From Verrucomicrobiota bacterium (GTDB taxonomy: Bacteria; Verrucomicrobiota; Verrucomicrobiia; Limisphaerales; JADLHS01): a stretch of DNA of 64,000 nucleotides. The notes under the pieces were generated by a model. It was not told the origin of the DNA and searched no databases. It worked only from the letters and a program-made list of their open reading frames with translations. How positions within the stretch are numbered: the stretch's first letter is position 1; each line of letters starts with the position of its first letter. Made by a program: the position numbers and the translations under genes. Location of the stretch: positions 1 to 64,000 of the forward strand of contig JAKQDQ010000093.1 in NCBI GenBank assembly GCA_029573725.1. The letters are read 5' to 3'. Positions 1 to 8,741 of the stretch are shown one piece after another.

Positions 1-536
1 CTCGCGCCGCAGTGCGCGACGCTGTCGGCTTCCAGATAACCAGGCTGCGTCACGTCCCAAGTGCCCGTGCGGATGGGAATCTCCGTCTTGAGCAGGCTGC
101 CCGGCTTGGTGCCGCACCGGCCCCGCAGCGGATGTTCGGCCTGCGCCGAGGCCAGCAACCGGTCCAGCGTGGCCGGACTGATCTCGCGCAGCCGTTCCCG
201 CTGCCGGGCGGTGAGCTGGTCATGATGCCGTTCGTAGTGGCGCAGCCACAGCGGCAGGGCCGAGGCCAGCCGTTTGCCGCAGGGCTGTTCGGCGGCCAGC
301 CAGATCGTGCGCACCACCGGCTCGATCAGCGCGTAGCGGGGTTCGGGGCCAGGATGCTTGCGTCCGCTGGGCGCGGGCACCGTGTCCCGCAGCAGTTTGA
401 TGGCATACTTGCGCTCGTAGCCGTAATCCTCGCACAACTCGTCGAGCATCCGGGTTTTCCCTTCGCGATTGCGCCGCTCGTAACGGGCACAGAGTTTGGG
501 CAACAGGTCGGTCTTGATAGCTTGGCTCATGTTCAT
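1..536 (-). CDS. Integrase-core (rve/DDE) transposase, 5' part, cut by window edge
   Basis: The gene is read leftward from an ATG at 536 (a second in-frame ATG lies at 530) and runs off the left edge, leaving about 178 codons. The N-terminus is helical and basic: YERRNREGKTRMLDEL is followed by GYERKYAIKLL, typical of the helix-turn-helix part of rve-type transposases. The last visible residues, GYLEADSVAHCG, look like the first catalytic Asp of the DDE core, so the catalytic domain should continue outside the window. Upstream (551-634) are imperfect direct repeats that may be the IS end. The arrangement resembles ISNCY-like elements; the exact IS family is not certain. Confidence 0.75.
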   Translation of the reverse strand, partial: MNMSQAIKTDLLPKLCARYERRNREGKTRMLDELCEDYGYERKYAIKLLRDTVPAPSGRKHPGPEPRYALIEPVVRTIWLAAEQPCGKRLASALPLWLRHYERHHDQLTARQRERLREISPATLDRLLASAQAEHPLRGRCGTKPGSLLKTEIPIRTGTWDVTQPGYLEADSVAHCGA

Positions 537-550
537 GGCCACCGGTCTTT

Positions 551-634
551 CCGGTGTCTTTTATCCATGAGTCAACGATGCATTCTTCCACCCCTCAGCC
601 CCAACCCTTCGGTGTCATTTAATTTGAGTCAACG
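551..634. repeat. Imperfect direct repeats at probable IS end
   Basis: Two similar stretches of about 26 bp occur at 551-577 and 609-634. Both contain GGTGTC, then TTTA or TTTTA, and end in TGAGTCAACG (568-577 and 625-634). They sit between the transposase start and the thrS relic, where subterminal transposase-binding sites would be expected. A small hairpin (CACCGG, 5-nt loop, CCGGTG) lies at 540-556. The IS boundary near 636 is inferred. Confidence 0.5.
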
Positions 635-636
635 CG

Positions 637-750
637 GTCATCATTGAGCGTGATGACGCGCACTTGATCCGGCGCGAGCCAGAGCGGGAAGTTGCCGGCG
701 TGTAGCCGCCGAAGTGACGAGGCAGGTGACTGAACTTCGCCGATGAACCG
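637..750 (-). pseudogene. Relic of the thrS 3' region
   Basis: Bases 637-701 align with 3021-3085 inside intact thrS with about 8 mismatches in 65 positions, in the same orientation. In translation the relic gives AGNFPLWLAPDQVRVITLND, identical to the anticodon-binding domain entry of the intact ThrRS. The RFIG motif that normally lies just before this is also present (bases 739-750), but the stretch between (about 702-738) is unrelated. There is no start or continuous frame, so it cannot make a synthetase. It lies between a probable IS end and the sigma gene, so it is probably left over from a rearrangement. Confidence 0.8.
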
Positions 751-751
751 T

Positions 752-2692
752 CTATTTGGTTTTCCGAACCAACGTAATTTCATGGTCGCTGCCATTAGCC
801 GTGAGCAGTCGGTCGCGAATGACTTCATATCCATCCAACTCGAACCAGAATAAAGTTGGCTCGGCAGGCGCTGAATCCCACTCGAAGCAGCCTTGAGCAT
901 CGGTATGCGTGAACCATCGGAATGGCTGGCGGCCCTGATTGTCCGAATCCGTGCGACAGGCGACGCCTGCGATTGGCTGACCGAACTCATCCAGCACGCG
1001 TCCACGGAACAGCGTCGCGTTGGTCAGGGAAAAGTTGGCAACGTTTGTGGATTGGAGCAGTTCAATCTTGCGCAATTGCGGGGTCATGCTATGGGCCTCG
1101 ACTGTTATTTCTGCTGTTGGTTCGTATTCGCTCGAAAAGCCAAGCAATAAGAACTCACCATTCCAGTCTGTTTCCGTCGCAAGCTTCCGGTGTCCGTAGT
1201 TGTGGAACTCCTTGACGCTTGCGCCAAAAATTGGATTCCCCCAAGCGTCGGTCACGCGCCCAGCCACGGCATAGCCGCGCTTGATGACAAGAATCGCGCT
1301 CACGGATTCAGACTTCTCCATTGGCACAACGGCGTGACTCACTGCGTAACCGTCACGCGTAAGGGCGAAGCGCGCCTCCTCGTAACTATGGGGCAGGTAA
1401 GGATACCTGAAGCGGCCGGCTGCGTCCGTCTCAACTTTCGTCGTTTGAAAATCAGTATTGGGTTGGCCGCTCTTGTAGTCTTCGTTAGGCGATGCTTGTA
1501 GTATTACGCCGGAAACGGGCTGCCCTTCTTCATCCACTACCACACCAGCGACGAGCGCGGCAGGCTCAATTTTCAAGACATATTCCGCGGGCGCGTTCCT
1601 CCCCAGTCCGATCGCCACCGGAACAAAGCCGGGAATGCTGACGAACACGTTCATGCCAGGATCGCCTCCTTCGTTCGCCTCGGGGATGGCGGCCACGCCA
1701 AATTGATCAGTCAGCAGTTCATGCCTCTCTCCTCGCCCGCCGGCATAAAAGTAAGCGGCGCGCACCGTTGCGCCTTCCAGCCGTTGACCGGTATCGCCCG
1801 TGAGCACTTGGAGACGCATGCGAATCTTTTCGGACACAGAATCGCTCAAAGTTGGCGCGAAGGATGAAGTGCGTTGGAAGTTGACAGGCTTCTGGACTGG
1901 CGTTGTTGCTTCTTGAGGCGCATTAGCCGTATCTGCTCCAGTTTCAGCCGCCTTACGTGTGCGCGCAGAAAAAAGCAATGCGACAGCGATAACAAGAGTT
2001 GCGACTCCTGCGAGCTTGATCATGCCAATGGGCAAAACGGACGGCGTGTGTGCGATGACGGCAGCGTGCGTAGAGGAAACAAGATTCGCGATCAGACTTG
2101 CTGGGGCAGCTTGAGCGGAATGTCCGGCAATGAGCAGGCCGAGTGTCGCCATGCCGCACGTGACGCCGCACGGCACGAGTTGAGAGCGGAGGTGGTTGAG
2201 GGCGCGACTGACTCGCATCTTTGCAGCATCCTCACTGACGCCAAGAATGTTACCGATCTCTCGCATTGGTTTTCTCTCGAAGAATCTGAGAAGCACCGCT
2301 TGCCGATCTTCCTCCCGTAGTTGGCCGATTGCCTCATCGAGGTGTGGAGCGATGTCCTGCCAGAGTTTGGCCTCATCTGAAGTGAGCGTTTGCATAGCAA
2401 GGGACTGTTGTTCGCGATTGCGACGGCGGCTCTCAGAACGCCAGACGTCAATGGCTACATGAACCGTGGTCTTGTGAAGCCATGATGTGAGTTCGCCGTC
2501 GTGCTTGAGCGGCGGAGGTGACTTCGCGAGACGAATAAAAACCATCTGCGTCACCTCCTCTGCCAGCGACTGGTCTGACAGTCGCCGTTTGGCGATGGAA
2601 TAGACCAGATTGGTATAGTGACGAAGAAGCCTTTCAAAACCAGCTTCTGAGCCAGTCTTCCGGTAGCTTGCGAGTAATTCCGCCGCATTCAT
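752..2692 (-). CDS. Membrane-anchored ECF sigma factor with C-terminal carboxypeptidase-regulatory-like domains
   Basis: The 646-residue protein begins with an ECF sigma factor. Region 2 lies at about 19-60 (YTNLVYSIA, AEEVTQMVFIRLA) and region 4 at about 125-172, with the helix-turn-helix MREIGNILGVSEDAAKMRVS. A strong transmembrane segment follows at about 221-243, with a weaker hydrophobic stretch at 176-191. The rest, presumably outside the membrane, holds three beta-sandwich repeats of the CarboxypepD_reg type at about 381-455, 475-545 and 562-640, each opening with a G-V-V-x-D-x-x-G-x-P motif. Ordinary ECF factors are about 180 residues, so this is a fusion of sigma, anchor and sensor or binding parts. 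No separate anti-sigma gene is adjacent. The gene is visibly AT-richer than its neighbours, which suggests transfer. A palindrome overlaps its start codon. Confidence 0.85.
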   Translation of the reverse strand: MNAAELLASYRKTGSEAGFERLLRHYTNLVYSIAKRRLSDQSLAEEVTQMVFIRLAKSPPPLKHDGELTSWLHKTTVHVAIDVWRSESRRRNREQQSLAMQTLTSDEAKLWQDIAPHLDEAIGQLREEDRQAVLLRFFERKPMREIGNILGVSEDAAKMRVSRALNHLRSQLVPCGVTCGMATLGLLIAGHSAQAAPASLIANLVSSTHAAVIAHTPSVLPIGMIKLAGVATLVIAVALLFSARTRKAAETGADTANAPQEATTPVQKPVNFQRTSSFAPTLSDSVSEKIRMRLQVLTGDTGQRLEGATVRAAYFYAGGRGERHELLTDQFGVAAIPEANEGGDPGMNVFVSIPGFVPVAIGLGRNAPAEYVLKIEPAALVAGVVVDEEGQPVSGVILQASPNEDYKSGQPNTDFQTTKVETDAAGRFRYPYLPHSYEEARFALTRDGYAVSHAVVPMEKSESVSAILVIKRGYAVAGRVTDAWGNPIFGASVKEFHNYGHRKLATETDWNGEFLLLGFSSEYEPTAEITVEAHSMTPQLRKIELLQSTNVANFSLTNATLFRGRVLDEFGQPIAGVACRTDSDNQGRQPFRWFTHTDAQGCFEWDSAPAEPTLFWFELDGYEVIRDRLLTANGSDHEITLVRKTK

Positions 2693-2707
2693 TGTTCAAC
2701 TGAACAA
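2692..2707. promoter_or_regulatory. Palindrome overlapping the sigma-factor start codon
   Basis: TTGTTCAACTGAACAA is a perfect 7+7 inverted repeat with a 2-base centre. It begins on the last base of the start codon of the sigma gene and extends upstream. It could be an operator (possible autoregulation) or a small hairpin that hides the translation start. This is seen only as symmetry; no binding protein is known. Confidence 0.4.
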
Positions 2708-2750
2708 TCGGCACGGATCGGAAAAGGTAACAACCAAATTCCGCGTGCGA

Positions 2751-4928
2751 TTACCCACGCCGCTCTTTGATGTCCGCCAGAATCTTCGCGACGACCTCCG
2801 CCTTCGGCTTCGCGCCTTGCGGGCCGCCGTGATGGAGACGCACGGAGACGTTGCCGGCTTCCATGTCCTTGCCGCCGATGATGAGCATCGTGTGGACGCG
2901 GAGCTTTTCCGCGTCGGCGATCTTCGCCTTGAACGGCGTGGCGCTGAAATCGGAATCCACGCGCACCATGTTCGCGCGTAGTTCGTTCACGATGGGCTGG
3001 GCGTAATCAATCAGCGCCGGGTCGTCGTTCAGCGTGATGACGCGCACCTGGTCGGGCGCGAGCCAGAGTGGGAAGTTGCCCGCGTAATGCTCAATAAGGA
3101 AGCCGATGAACCGCTCGTGCGTGCCGAGCGGCGCGCGATGGATGCACAACGGCGTCTTGTTCGAGTTGTCCTTGTCGCGATAGGTCAGACCAAAGCGCGC
3201 CGGCACGGCGAAGTCCACCTGGTTCGTGGCGATGGTGAATTCGCGACCGATGGCGCTCCACACCTGCACGTCAATCTTCGGCCCGTAGAACGCCGCCTCG
3301 TTCGCGACCTCGACGTAATTGATGCCGCTCTCCTGCAACACGCGCCGCACCATGTCCTCGGTCTTCTTCCACAGCCCGGGTTCGTTGACGTATTTTTTGC
3401 CCAGGCCCTCCGGCGACGACGTGCTGAAGCGCATCACGTATTTTTCGAGCCCGAAGATTTTGAAATATTTCAGATACATGTCGTTCACGGCCTTGAACTC
3501 GGCGGCGAACTGCTCCTCGGTGCAATAGATGTGAGCGTCGTTCATGTTGAGCGAACGCACGCGCATGAGGCCGAACAATTCGCCAGACTGCTCGTAGCGA
3601 TAGCAGCAGCCGTATTCCGCGAGGCGCAACGGCAGGTCGCGATAACTGCGCGGTTCAGCCGCAAAAATGCGGTGATGATGCGGGCAGTTCATGGCCTTGA
3701 GGTAGTAGCGCTCCACTTCCTTGCTCTTCAATTGAAGGGCGCGGGCGACCAAAGCTCGATTAGACAAATCTTGATACTGCTCAGGGTTGCTGGCGGATCC
3801 ACTTAACACTTTTTCCACCAACTCTGAATTAGAACCCGTCTTGAGAGCTTCAATTGAAACACCCATCTGCTTGGCAACCTCAGCCAAGTCAGTTGGCAAC
3901 TCACCAAGATCAAGCGCTTCGGGCACAGGAAGCTTATCTATGAATTCCTGAAGTTCTTTGTTCAGGGTTTCGTTGTGCTCCTTGATGAATTCATTCGCTC
4001 CCGTTTCACTGAGTTCCATAGCCGGAAACATGCTCTCGGCGTAATACGGCAGGTGACCGGAGGTTTTATACATCTTCTCCTTGGCCAGATGCGGCGTACG
4101 GACGCGGACGTAGCCGGCGGCGAATTCGGTTTCCTTCGCCAGCTTTTCCAGTTCCTCGACGAGCACCGTGCCCTTGGGCAGCCACAATGGCATGCCCGGC
4201 CCGACGTATTCGGTGTCAATCGCGAACAGTCCCATCTCCGCGCCGATCTTGCGATGGTCGCGGCGCTTGGCCTCCTCGATCATCTTAAAATACTCGTCCA
4301 TCGCGGTCTTGTTCTTGAACGCCGTGCCGTAGATGCGCTGGAGCTGCGGCCCTTTTTCGTCGCCCTTGTAATACGCGGCGGCCACGCTGGTGAGCTTGAA
4401 CGCGCCGATGTTGCCGGTGCGCATGACGTGCGGCCCGGCGCAGAGGTCAATGAAATCGCCGTTCTTGTAGTAGGAGATTTTCTCGCCGACCGGGATTTGC
4501 TGGATCAAATCCAGTTTGAATTTGCTCGGGTTGTCCGCCCGCTCGGTCAATCCGCCGAGGCGACCGCTTTTCGCGTCCCTTTGCGCTTCTTCGCGGCTGA
4601 CCTCGATTTTCTCGAACGGATGGTTCGCCTTGATCTCCTTTTTCATCTCGGCCTCGATTTTCTCGAAGTCCTCGGGGGAGATGCGATGCGAACATTCCAG
4701 ATCGTAGTAAAACCCGTTCTCGACGGGCGGGCCGTAGGCGAATTGGGCGTCCGGCCACAGGCGCAGGATGGCCGTGGCCATCACGTGCGCGCACGAGTGG
4801 CGGATGCGCTCCAGCTCGGTCATCTTCGCGCGCTCATCGAGAGTTTTACGCCCGGGGTTGACCGCCGGTTGTGACGTGGTCGGTTGCGAATTTTCTTCAG
4901 CCATAAATTCCTCAGACATTGCCGCCAA
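2751..4928 (-). CDS. thrS: Threonine-tRNA ligase with internal insertion
   Basis: Charges tRNA-Thr in the cytoplasm. The protein lacks the N-terminal TGS domain of the E. coli enzyme and opens with the editing domain (HSCAH at 44-48, CAGPH at 163-167). It continues into the class II catalytic core. The zinc ligands are visible: Cys in MNCPHHH near 413, His in NDAHIYC, His in IHRAPLG. A C-terminal anticodon-binding domain follows. At 725 residues it is long. About 90 extra residues (roughly 308-398, bases about 3735-4010) split the core just before MNCP, and this part is visibly lower in GC. The insert keeps the reading frame and ends in KEVERYYLKAMNCP, so the enzyme is probably functional. 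Starts at 4928, 4919 and 4904 are all possible. The usual infC-rpmI-rplT partners are not adjacent. Confidence 0.95.
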   Translation of the reverse strand: MAAMSEEFMAEENSQPTTSQPAVNPGRKTLDERAKMTELERIRHSCAHVMATAILRLWPDAQFAYGPPVENGFYYDLECSHRISPEDFEKIEAEMKKEIKANHPFEKIEVSREEAQRDAKSGRLGGLTERADNPSKFKLDLIQQIPVGEKISYYKNGDFIDLCAGPHVMRTGNIGAFKLTSVAAAYYKGDEKGPQLQRIYGTAFKNKTAMDEYFKMIEEAKRRDHRKIGAEMGLFAIDTEYVGPGMPLWLPKGTVLVEELEKLAKETEFAAGYVRVRTPHLAKEKMYKTSGHLPYYAESMFPAMELSETGANEFIKEHNETLNKELQEFIDKLPVPEALDLGELPTDLAEVAKQMGVSIEALKTGSNSELVEKVLSGSASNPEQYQDLSNRALVARALQLKSKEVERYYLKAMNCPHHHRIFAAEPRSYRDLPLRLAEYGCCYRYEQSGELFGLMRVRSLNMNDAHIYCTEEQFAAEFKAVNDMYLKYFKIFGLEKYVMRFSTSSPEGLGKKYVNEPGLWKKTEDMVRRVLQESGINYVEVANEAAFYGPKIDVQVWSAIGREFTIATNQVDFAVPARFGLTYRDKDNSNKTPLCIHRAPLGTHERFIGFLIEHYAGNFPLWLAPDQVRVITLNDDPALIDYAQPIVNELRANMVRVDSDFSATPFKAKIADAEKLRVHTMLIIGGKDMEAGNVSVRLHHGGPQGAKPKAEVVAKILADIKERRG

Positions 4929-5480
4929 CCGTCAATCCCGAAGCAGCAGGTCGGAACTTCAGAACTGCCGGGCGGCCCGAAGCAAATCCGTTCGACGATG
5001 TGCGCCTGGTGGCGGTGGATTTTTTCAGTGGGTCGTCCCGGATGAGGGCGGCTGCCACAGCCGAGAACTCCTGGTCAATCAAGGTGCCCAACATGGCGGT
5101 GAAAATAGTCGTCCGCAAACTCCAATGAAATCCCAAACTTGGGCGGGCTGAGCGTGACACATTGGCGGGCCTGGCGGTCCCACGACCCACGCCAGTCACC
5201 TTCCCCGGCCTCAACCACACCGCTGATTTTGCGCCGGGGCCGATGACCGCCCCCGCGCCCCGGGCACGGGCGCAAAGACGTGAACAGGCGTCCCCGGGCC
5301 TCTCCGTCAGGGGCGGTCGCGCACGCAACCACCTGCCGCCACGAGCGTCTTAACGCTGGTCAAACTTGCGGTCGTCGGGCTAGATTCACCGGCATACGCC
5401 CGCCGCAGGCAGGGCAGAAATGGTGGAGAACGCCGGCACAAGGCGGCAAGGCGTTGATTGGAAACCGACCGAAACTGATC
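4929..5480. other. Intergenic stretch, no gene recognised
   Basis: About 550 bases lie between the divergent starts of thrS and the coiled-coil gene. Open frames here have no recognisable domain or ribosome-binding site. The stretch must contain the promoters of both flanking genes, but no convincing -35/-10 pair was picked out. Confidence 0.5.
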
Positions 5481-6095
5481 ATGAAAATCATTCTTCCGTG
5501 GGTACTGTTTCTCGGGGCGGCGCTGGGCGCGGGGTATTTCCATCATGACAACCAATCCAAGACCGCCGAGCTGGCGCGGCTGCAGGCACAGCTTCAAGCG
5601 TTGGAACAATTAAAAACCGAAGTCGAAAAGCTTCGGACCGGGCAGATCGCGCCTGAGGAACTGGAACGGCTTTACGAAGCCCGGACCGAACTGCTGCGCC
5701 TGCGCAACCAAGTCCAGCAATTGACCCGGGACAAGGCGCAGTTGAATCAGGAGGCGCAAACCGCCCGAACCCAGGCGAGTCAGGCTCAAGCCAAAGCTGA
5801 GGCCCTGGCCCAGGCCCAAACGGAACTGGCCAGGCAGAACGAAGCTGAAGTTCGGGCCCAAATGTCGGAGAGCTGTATCAACAACCTCCGCCTCCTCGCT
5901 GCCGCCACACAGCAGTGGGCACTGGAGAACGGTCCGCCAGCGAACCTCAAGCCGGCCGAACCTGATTTGGTGGCGTACCTCAAAGACGGGACGATGCCTG
6001 CCTGTCCGGCCGGCGGCAAATACACCTTGAACGCAGTCGGGGCACTGCCGACCTGCTCGATTCCGGGGCATGTTTTACCCGGGCTGACGCAATAG
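5481..6095 (+). CDS. Membrane-anchored coiled-coil protein with pilin-like C-terminal module
   Basis: A 204-residue protein begins at the ATG at 5481, chosen because a membrane anchor (IILPWVLFLGAALGAGYF) follows directly. An upstream in-frame extension from 5280 looks non-coding. Residues about 25-130 are a Glu/Gln/Ala-rich coiled coil. The last 65 residues carry CINNLRLLAAATQQWALENG and then GTMPACPAGGKYTLNAVG and CSIPGH. This Cys-containing module ends many verrucomicrobial prepilin-type proteins, but here there is no prepilin peptidase site (no GFTLIE). It may be an accessory of a pilus or secretion system; function unknown. It faces thrS and lies just upstream of tRNA-His. Confidence 0.75.
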   Translation: MKIILPWVLFLGAALGAGYFHHDNQSKTAELARLQAQLQALEQLKTEVEKLRTGQIAPEELERLYEARTELLRLRNQVQQLTRDKAQLNQEAQTARTQASQAQAKAEALAQAQTELARQNEAEVRAQMSESCINNLRLLAAATQQWALENGPPANLKPAEPDLVAYLKDGTMPACPAGGKYTLNAVGALPTCSIPGHVLPGLTQ

Positions 6096-6151
6096 CGTCA
6101 TCAGCAGGAACTTGACCCGGCGCTCCGGCAAATCTAGTCTGGCCGGCGGCT

Positions 6152-6227
6152 GGTGACCATAGCTCAATGGTAGAGTCCCAGATTGTGATTCTGGTTGTTG
6201 CGGGTTCGAATCCCGTTGGTCACCCCA
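6152..6227 (+). tRNA. tRNA-His (GTG anticodon)
   Basis: A full cloverleaf is visible. The acceptor stem GTGACCA (6153-6159) pairs with TGGTCAC (6217-6223). The extra G at -1 (6152) faces C73 (6224), the hallmark of tRNA-His. The anticodon arm is CCAGA-TTGTGAT-TCTGG, giving anticodon GTG. The T arm has GGTTCGAATCC. The 3' CCA is encoded (6225-6227). Confidence 0.97.
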
Positions 6228-6229
6228 CC

Positions 6230-7128
6230 TCTCCCTGCCGGCCGACACCCTGGTGACTGAACCCATGGGTTCGTCCGCATCCGGCCACAATTTAGCTTGG
6301 AAACCGCAGTTGGCACGACCGCGAACCACACGAACCATGCGAAATGAAGGGGCGGAAATGAATTCGCGCCGGCTCAGAATCCTGCACTCCGCGAGTGAAG
6401 AGCATTCGCTCTCCAGCCCATTCGTCGTTCGCGTGTTTCGCATATTTGGCGGTTTCAATCGCCGCATTTACGTTTAATTGGAAGCCCCGCGGCCAAACTG
6501 ACGCGCCCCGGGTTAAAAGCGCGGATTGCGCGACACGAGTGGTTTGAAAACAGCGGCTTTTCGAATCGCGCCCCGCGGAGCATCAACCTCCCCGGGTCAG
6601 GCAAAACACCCCGCAGACCGTTTCAGCAAGGAGAGGCAGTCGGAGAGGTCCCGACGTGCAAGAAGCGACACCGCGGGTAAGCCGGGCTGGGCCGGGCCGG
6701 GCTGAAGTTGCAACACCACTTCCCGGGCAATCCTCCCAAGCATCTGCATCAGGTCGGGCAGTGCGCGAATTGCCACCCCGGCTGCTTCCAGTGCGGTGAG
6801 GCGCAGCTTCACCCAACGACACGAGAGACGCCGGGCATGGTCTGTCTCCGCACCAGGACCGAGTTGGTCCCTTCCGGCCTCCACGACCGGCAAGGCGAAC
6901 GGCTTTGATGCAGCCTTCGTCGTTCCTCCTGCGGACGGTCGGCATGAGGCGGTCTCCAAACACGGTCGAAGGCAGTTTACCCTCACCAAACAACTCCGCC
7001 CGACGGGTGGCGTTTCCCTGTGGCAAAGGAGCGGCCTTGCCGCTGGAGACCGTGGAACAGCAACCGGTTTTCCGGGTGGGACACGAACGCTGCGGCAGGC
7101 AGAATCAACCGGAGGCGACCTGAACAAA
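6230..7128. other. Long intergenic region, no gene recognised
   Basis: About 900 bases without a supportable gene. The first part (about 6320-6455) is rich in repeated CGAA/TTCG words in both orientations, for example around CGAACCACACGAACC and the opposite-strand GTTCGCGTGTTTCGC, so it may be a degenerate inverted repeat. The part from 6580 to 7128 has open frames on both strands, but none shows a domain, a start signal or plausible composition. Confidence 0.45.
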
Positions 7129-8544
7129 TCATCGGGAACAACGGGCGGTGCCCGGTGGCGGATAATTCTTCGCGGCGTCGTCCAGCACCAGCACCCAGTC
7201 GAGCATTTCGCCGTCGTCGGGAGGTGTGAACTTGCGATCGCCTTGGTGATTGTCGAAGGTGCCAATGGCTTGAGCGGTGCCGTTGCGCGGGTTGAACCAC
7301 CACGCATTGATCTTCTTGCCGCTGATGGCGCCGAGACGCACGACAAAGCTACGGCCCACCGGAGCGTACACCATGGCGTAGCTGCCGTGCGCATCGCGGG
7401 TGGCGGAGAAGTGGTAACGACCGGTGCCCGGCCAGGCTGTAGGGATGGCGTTTGTAGCCAGCACGTCGTCGGCAGGAATGCGCGTCAGGAAGGGGCGGCT
7501 TTCCAGCAGGGCGCGTGCGTGCTGCATTTGGGCGGCACCGGGCTGCATGATCGCCTCGCGCCACGGCATCAGCGGGAAATTGCGCGGCGCGCGTTGGGGC
7601 GTCCACATCTGCCAGACGGAATGATGCCCATACGTGTGACCGAACCCGCCTCCGAATAAGTCCCAATACAACGGGCGGCGAACGTCGGCGGCGATTGAAT
7701 GGCCGAGATTCCTTGGGTCAAACGAGACCGGATGGTCTTCATAAATCGGTTCGGCATCGAGCACGGGTTTGACGGGGGTGCGGTTGTAGTCGGTGCGTGT
7801 TTGGTCGTACCGCCCGGAGTATTCAGCCACATGCCCGTTCTGGCGCATGTTGAAATCCAGCCAGGGTTCATTGTGAAACCATTGAGCCGAGCCAGCACCA
7901 CCAGGTGGATGAAACGTGATTAAGTGCGCGCCGCCATCCCCTTTGCCAATGCCTCTGGCCATGGCACGAATGATTTCGCGATGTGTGTCATTCTGCACCG
8001 GGCGGTCACCACCGAGCACCCAGATCAGGCCGGCGTGCTGATAGCGCTTGCCCAGCCACTCGCCATACACCCGGGCGTTCTCCGGGGTGAAGACGGCATC
8101 GCCGTGGTTCCAGAGATTGCCCCACGTCGGCAGCATGGCGATGTAGAGTCCAAGCGAGTTTGCCTTCGACACAATCCAGTCCACGTGCTTGAAGTATTCC
8201 TCATTCGGCTTGGTGGGGTCGTTCTTGACCGCCAGTGGCAACTGGCCATAAGCGTTGGGATCCCGCAGACCGTCGAGTTCCGCCAGCACGACTGCTTGAA
8301 TCACCGTATAGCGACGCTCGGCGCGGTTCTTAAGATAGAGTTCCGCCTCCTCCCGGTTCAGCCGATGAAAAAGCTCCCACGCCGTGTCACCCAGCCAGAA
8401 GAATGGATCGCCAGTCTCGGTGACAAGAAAGCGGCGGTTTTCGCTGACTTTGAGGCGGGGGAGATGCTCTGCCGGACACACGTCCAGGAAAGCGAGGACT
8501 GCGCCGAAGATAACCAGCCGGATAAGAAGGGTATTTGGTTTCAC
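7129..8544 (-). CDS. Secreted GH140-like (apiosidase / DUF4038) glycoside hydrolase
   Basis: The 471-residue protein has a signal peptide ([20 protein letters not shown]) and then the apiosidase-like TIM barrel: [15 protein letters not shown] near 47-61, [30 protein letters not shown], then [10 protein letters not shown]. It ends in a beta domain of the putative collagen-binding type (residues about 380-465, ending in [12 protein letters not shown]). Known members of the family cut apiose-containing pectin side chains. The exact substrate here is not predictable, but a role in plant polysaccharide breakdown fits. It is a lone gene with no sugar transporter or regulator beside it. Confidence 0.85.
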   Translation of the reverse strand: MKPNTLLIRLVIFGAVLAFLDVCPAEHLPRLKVSENRRFLVTETGDPFFWLGDTAWELFHRLNREEAELYLKNRAERRYTVIQAVVLAELDGLRDPNAYGQLPLAVKNDPTKPNEEYFKHVDWIVSKANSLGLYIAMLPTWGNLWNHGDAVFTPENARVYGEWLGKRYQHAGLIWVLGGDRPVQNDTHREIIRAMARGIGKGDGGAHLITFHPPGGAGSAQWFHNEPWLDFNMRQNGHVAEYSGRYDQTRTDYNRTPVKPVLDAEPIYEDHPVSFDPRNLGHSIAADVRRPLYWDLFGGGFGHTYGHHSVWQMWTPQRAPRNFPLMPWREAIMQPGAAQMQHARALLESRPFLTRIPADDVLATNAIPTAWPGTGRYHFSATRDAHGSYAMVYAPVGRSFVVRLGAISGKKINAWWFNPRNGTAQAIGTFDNHQGDRKFTPPDDGEMLDWVLVLDDAAKNYPPPGTARCSR

Positions 8545-8741
8545 GTTTGAACCCCGTTCGCCAGATCAATGAAGAACGAATCGCGTCCGACCTGGCCGCC
8601 TTTGAAAACAACTTCGCAACCGTTGGCGATTTGGTTGGGAGAATGAATGCGGCAGAGCGGGCCGCCGGGAGTTGTCGGGGCGATATATTCCAATGCTTCC
8701 ACCTCCAACGCGCGTGTGCGATATGCGCCCGCCAGTTCCGG

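Noticed and set aside
2709-2750. infC or other translation genes linked to thrS
   Set aside because: thrS is often followed by infC-rpmI-rplT, but the gene after thrS here is the sigma factor and no such gene is adjacent.
3975-4874. 299-residue open frame on the plus strand inside thrS
   Set aside because: It lies opposite thrS, which has unmistakable motifs. Its composition is that of a GC-rich antisense shadow.
6597-7394. 265-residue minus-strand frame reaching into the intergenic region
   Set aside because: Its first part is a shadow of the GH140-like gene in another frame, and the rest has no similarity or start signal.
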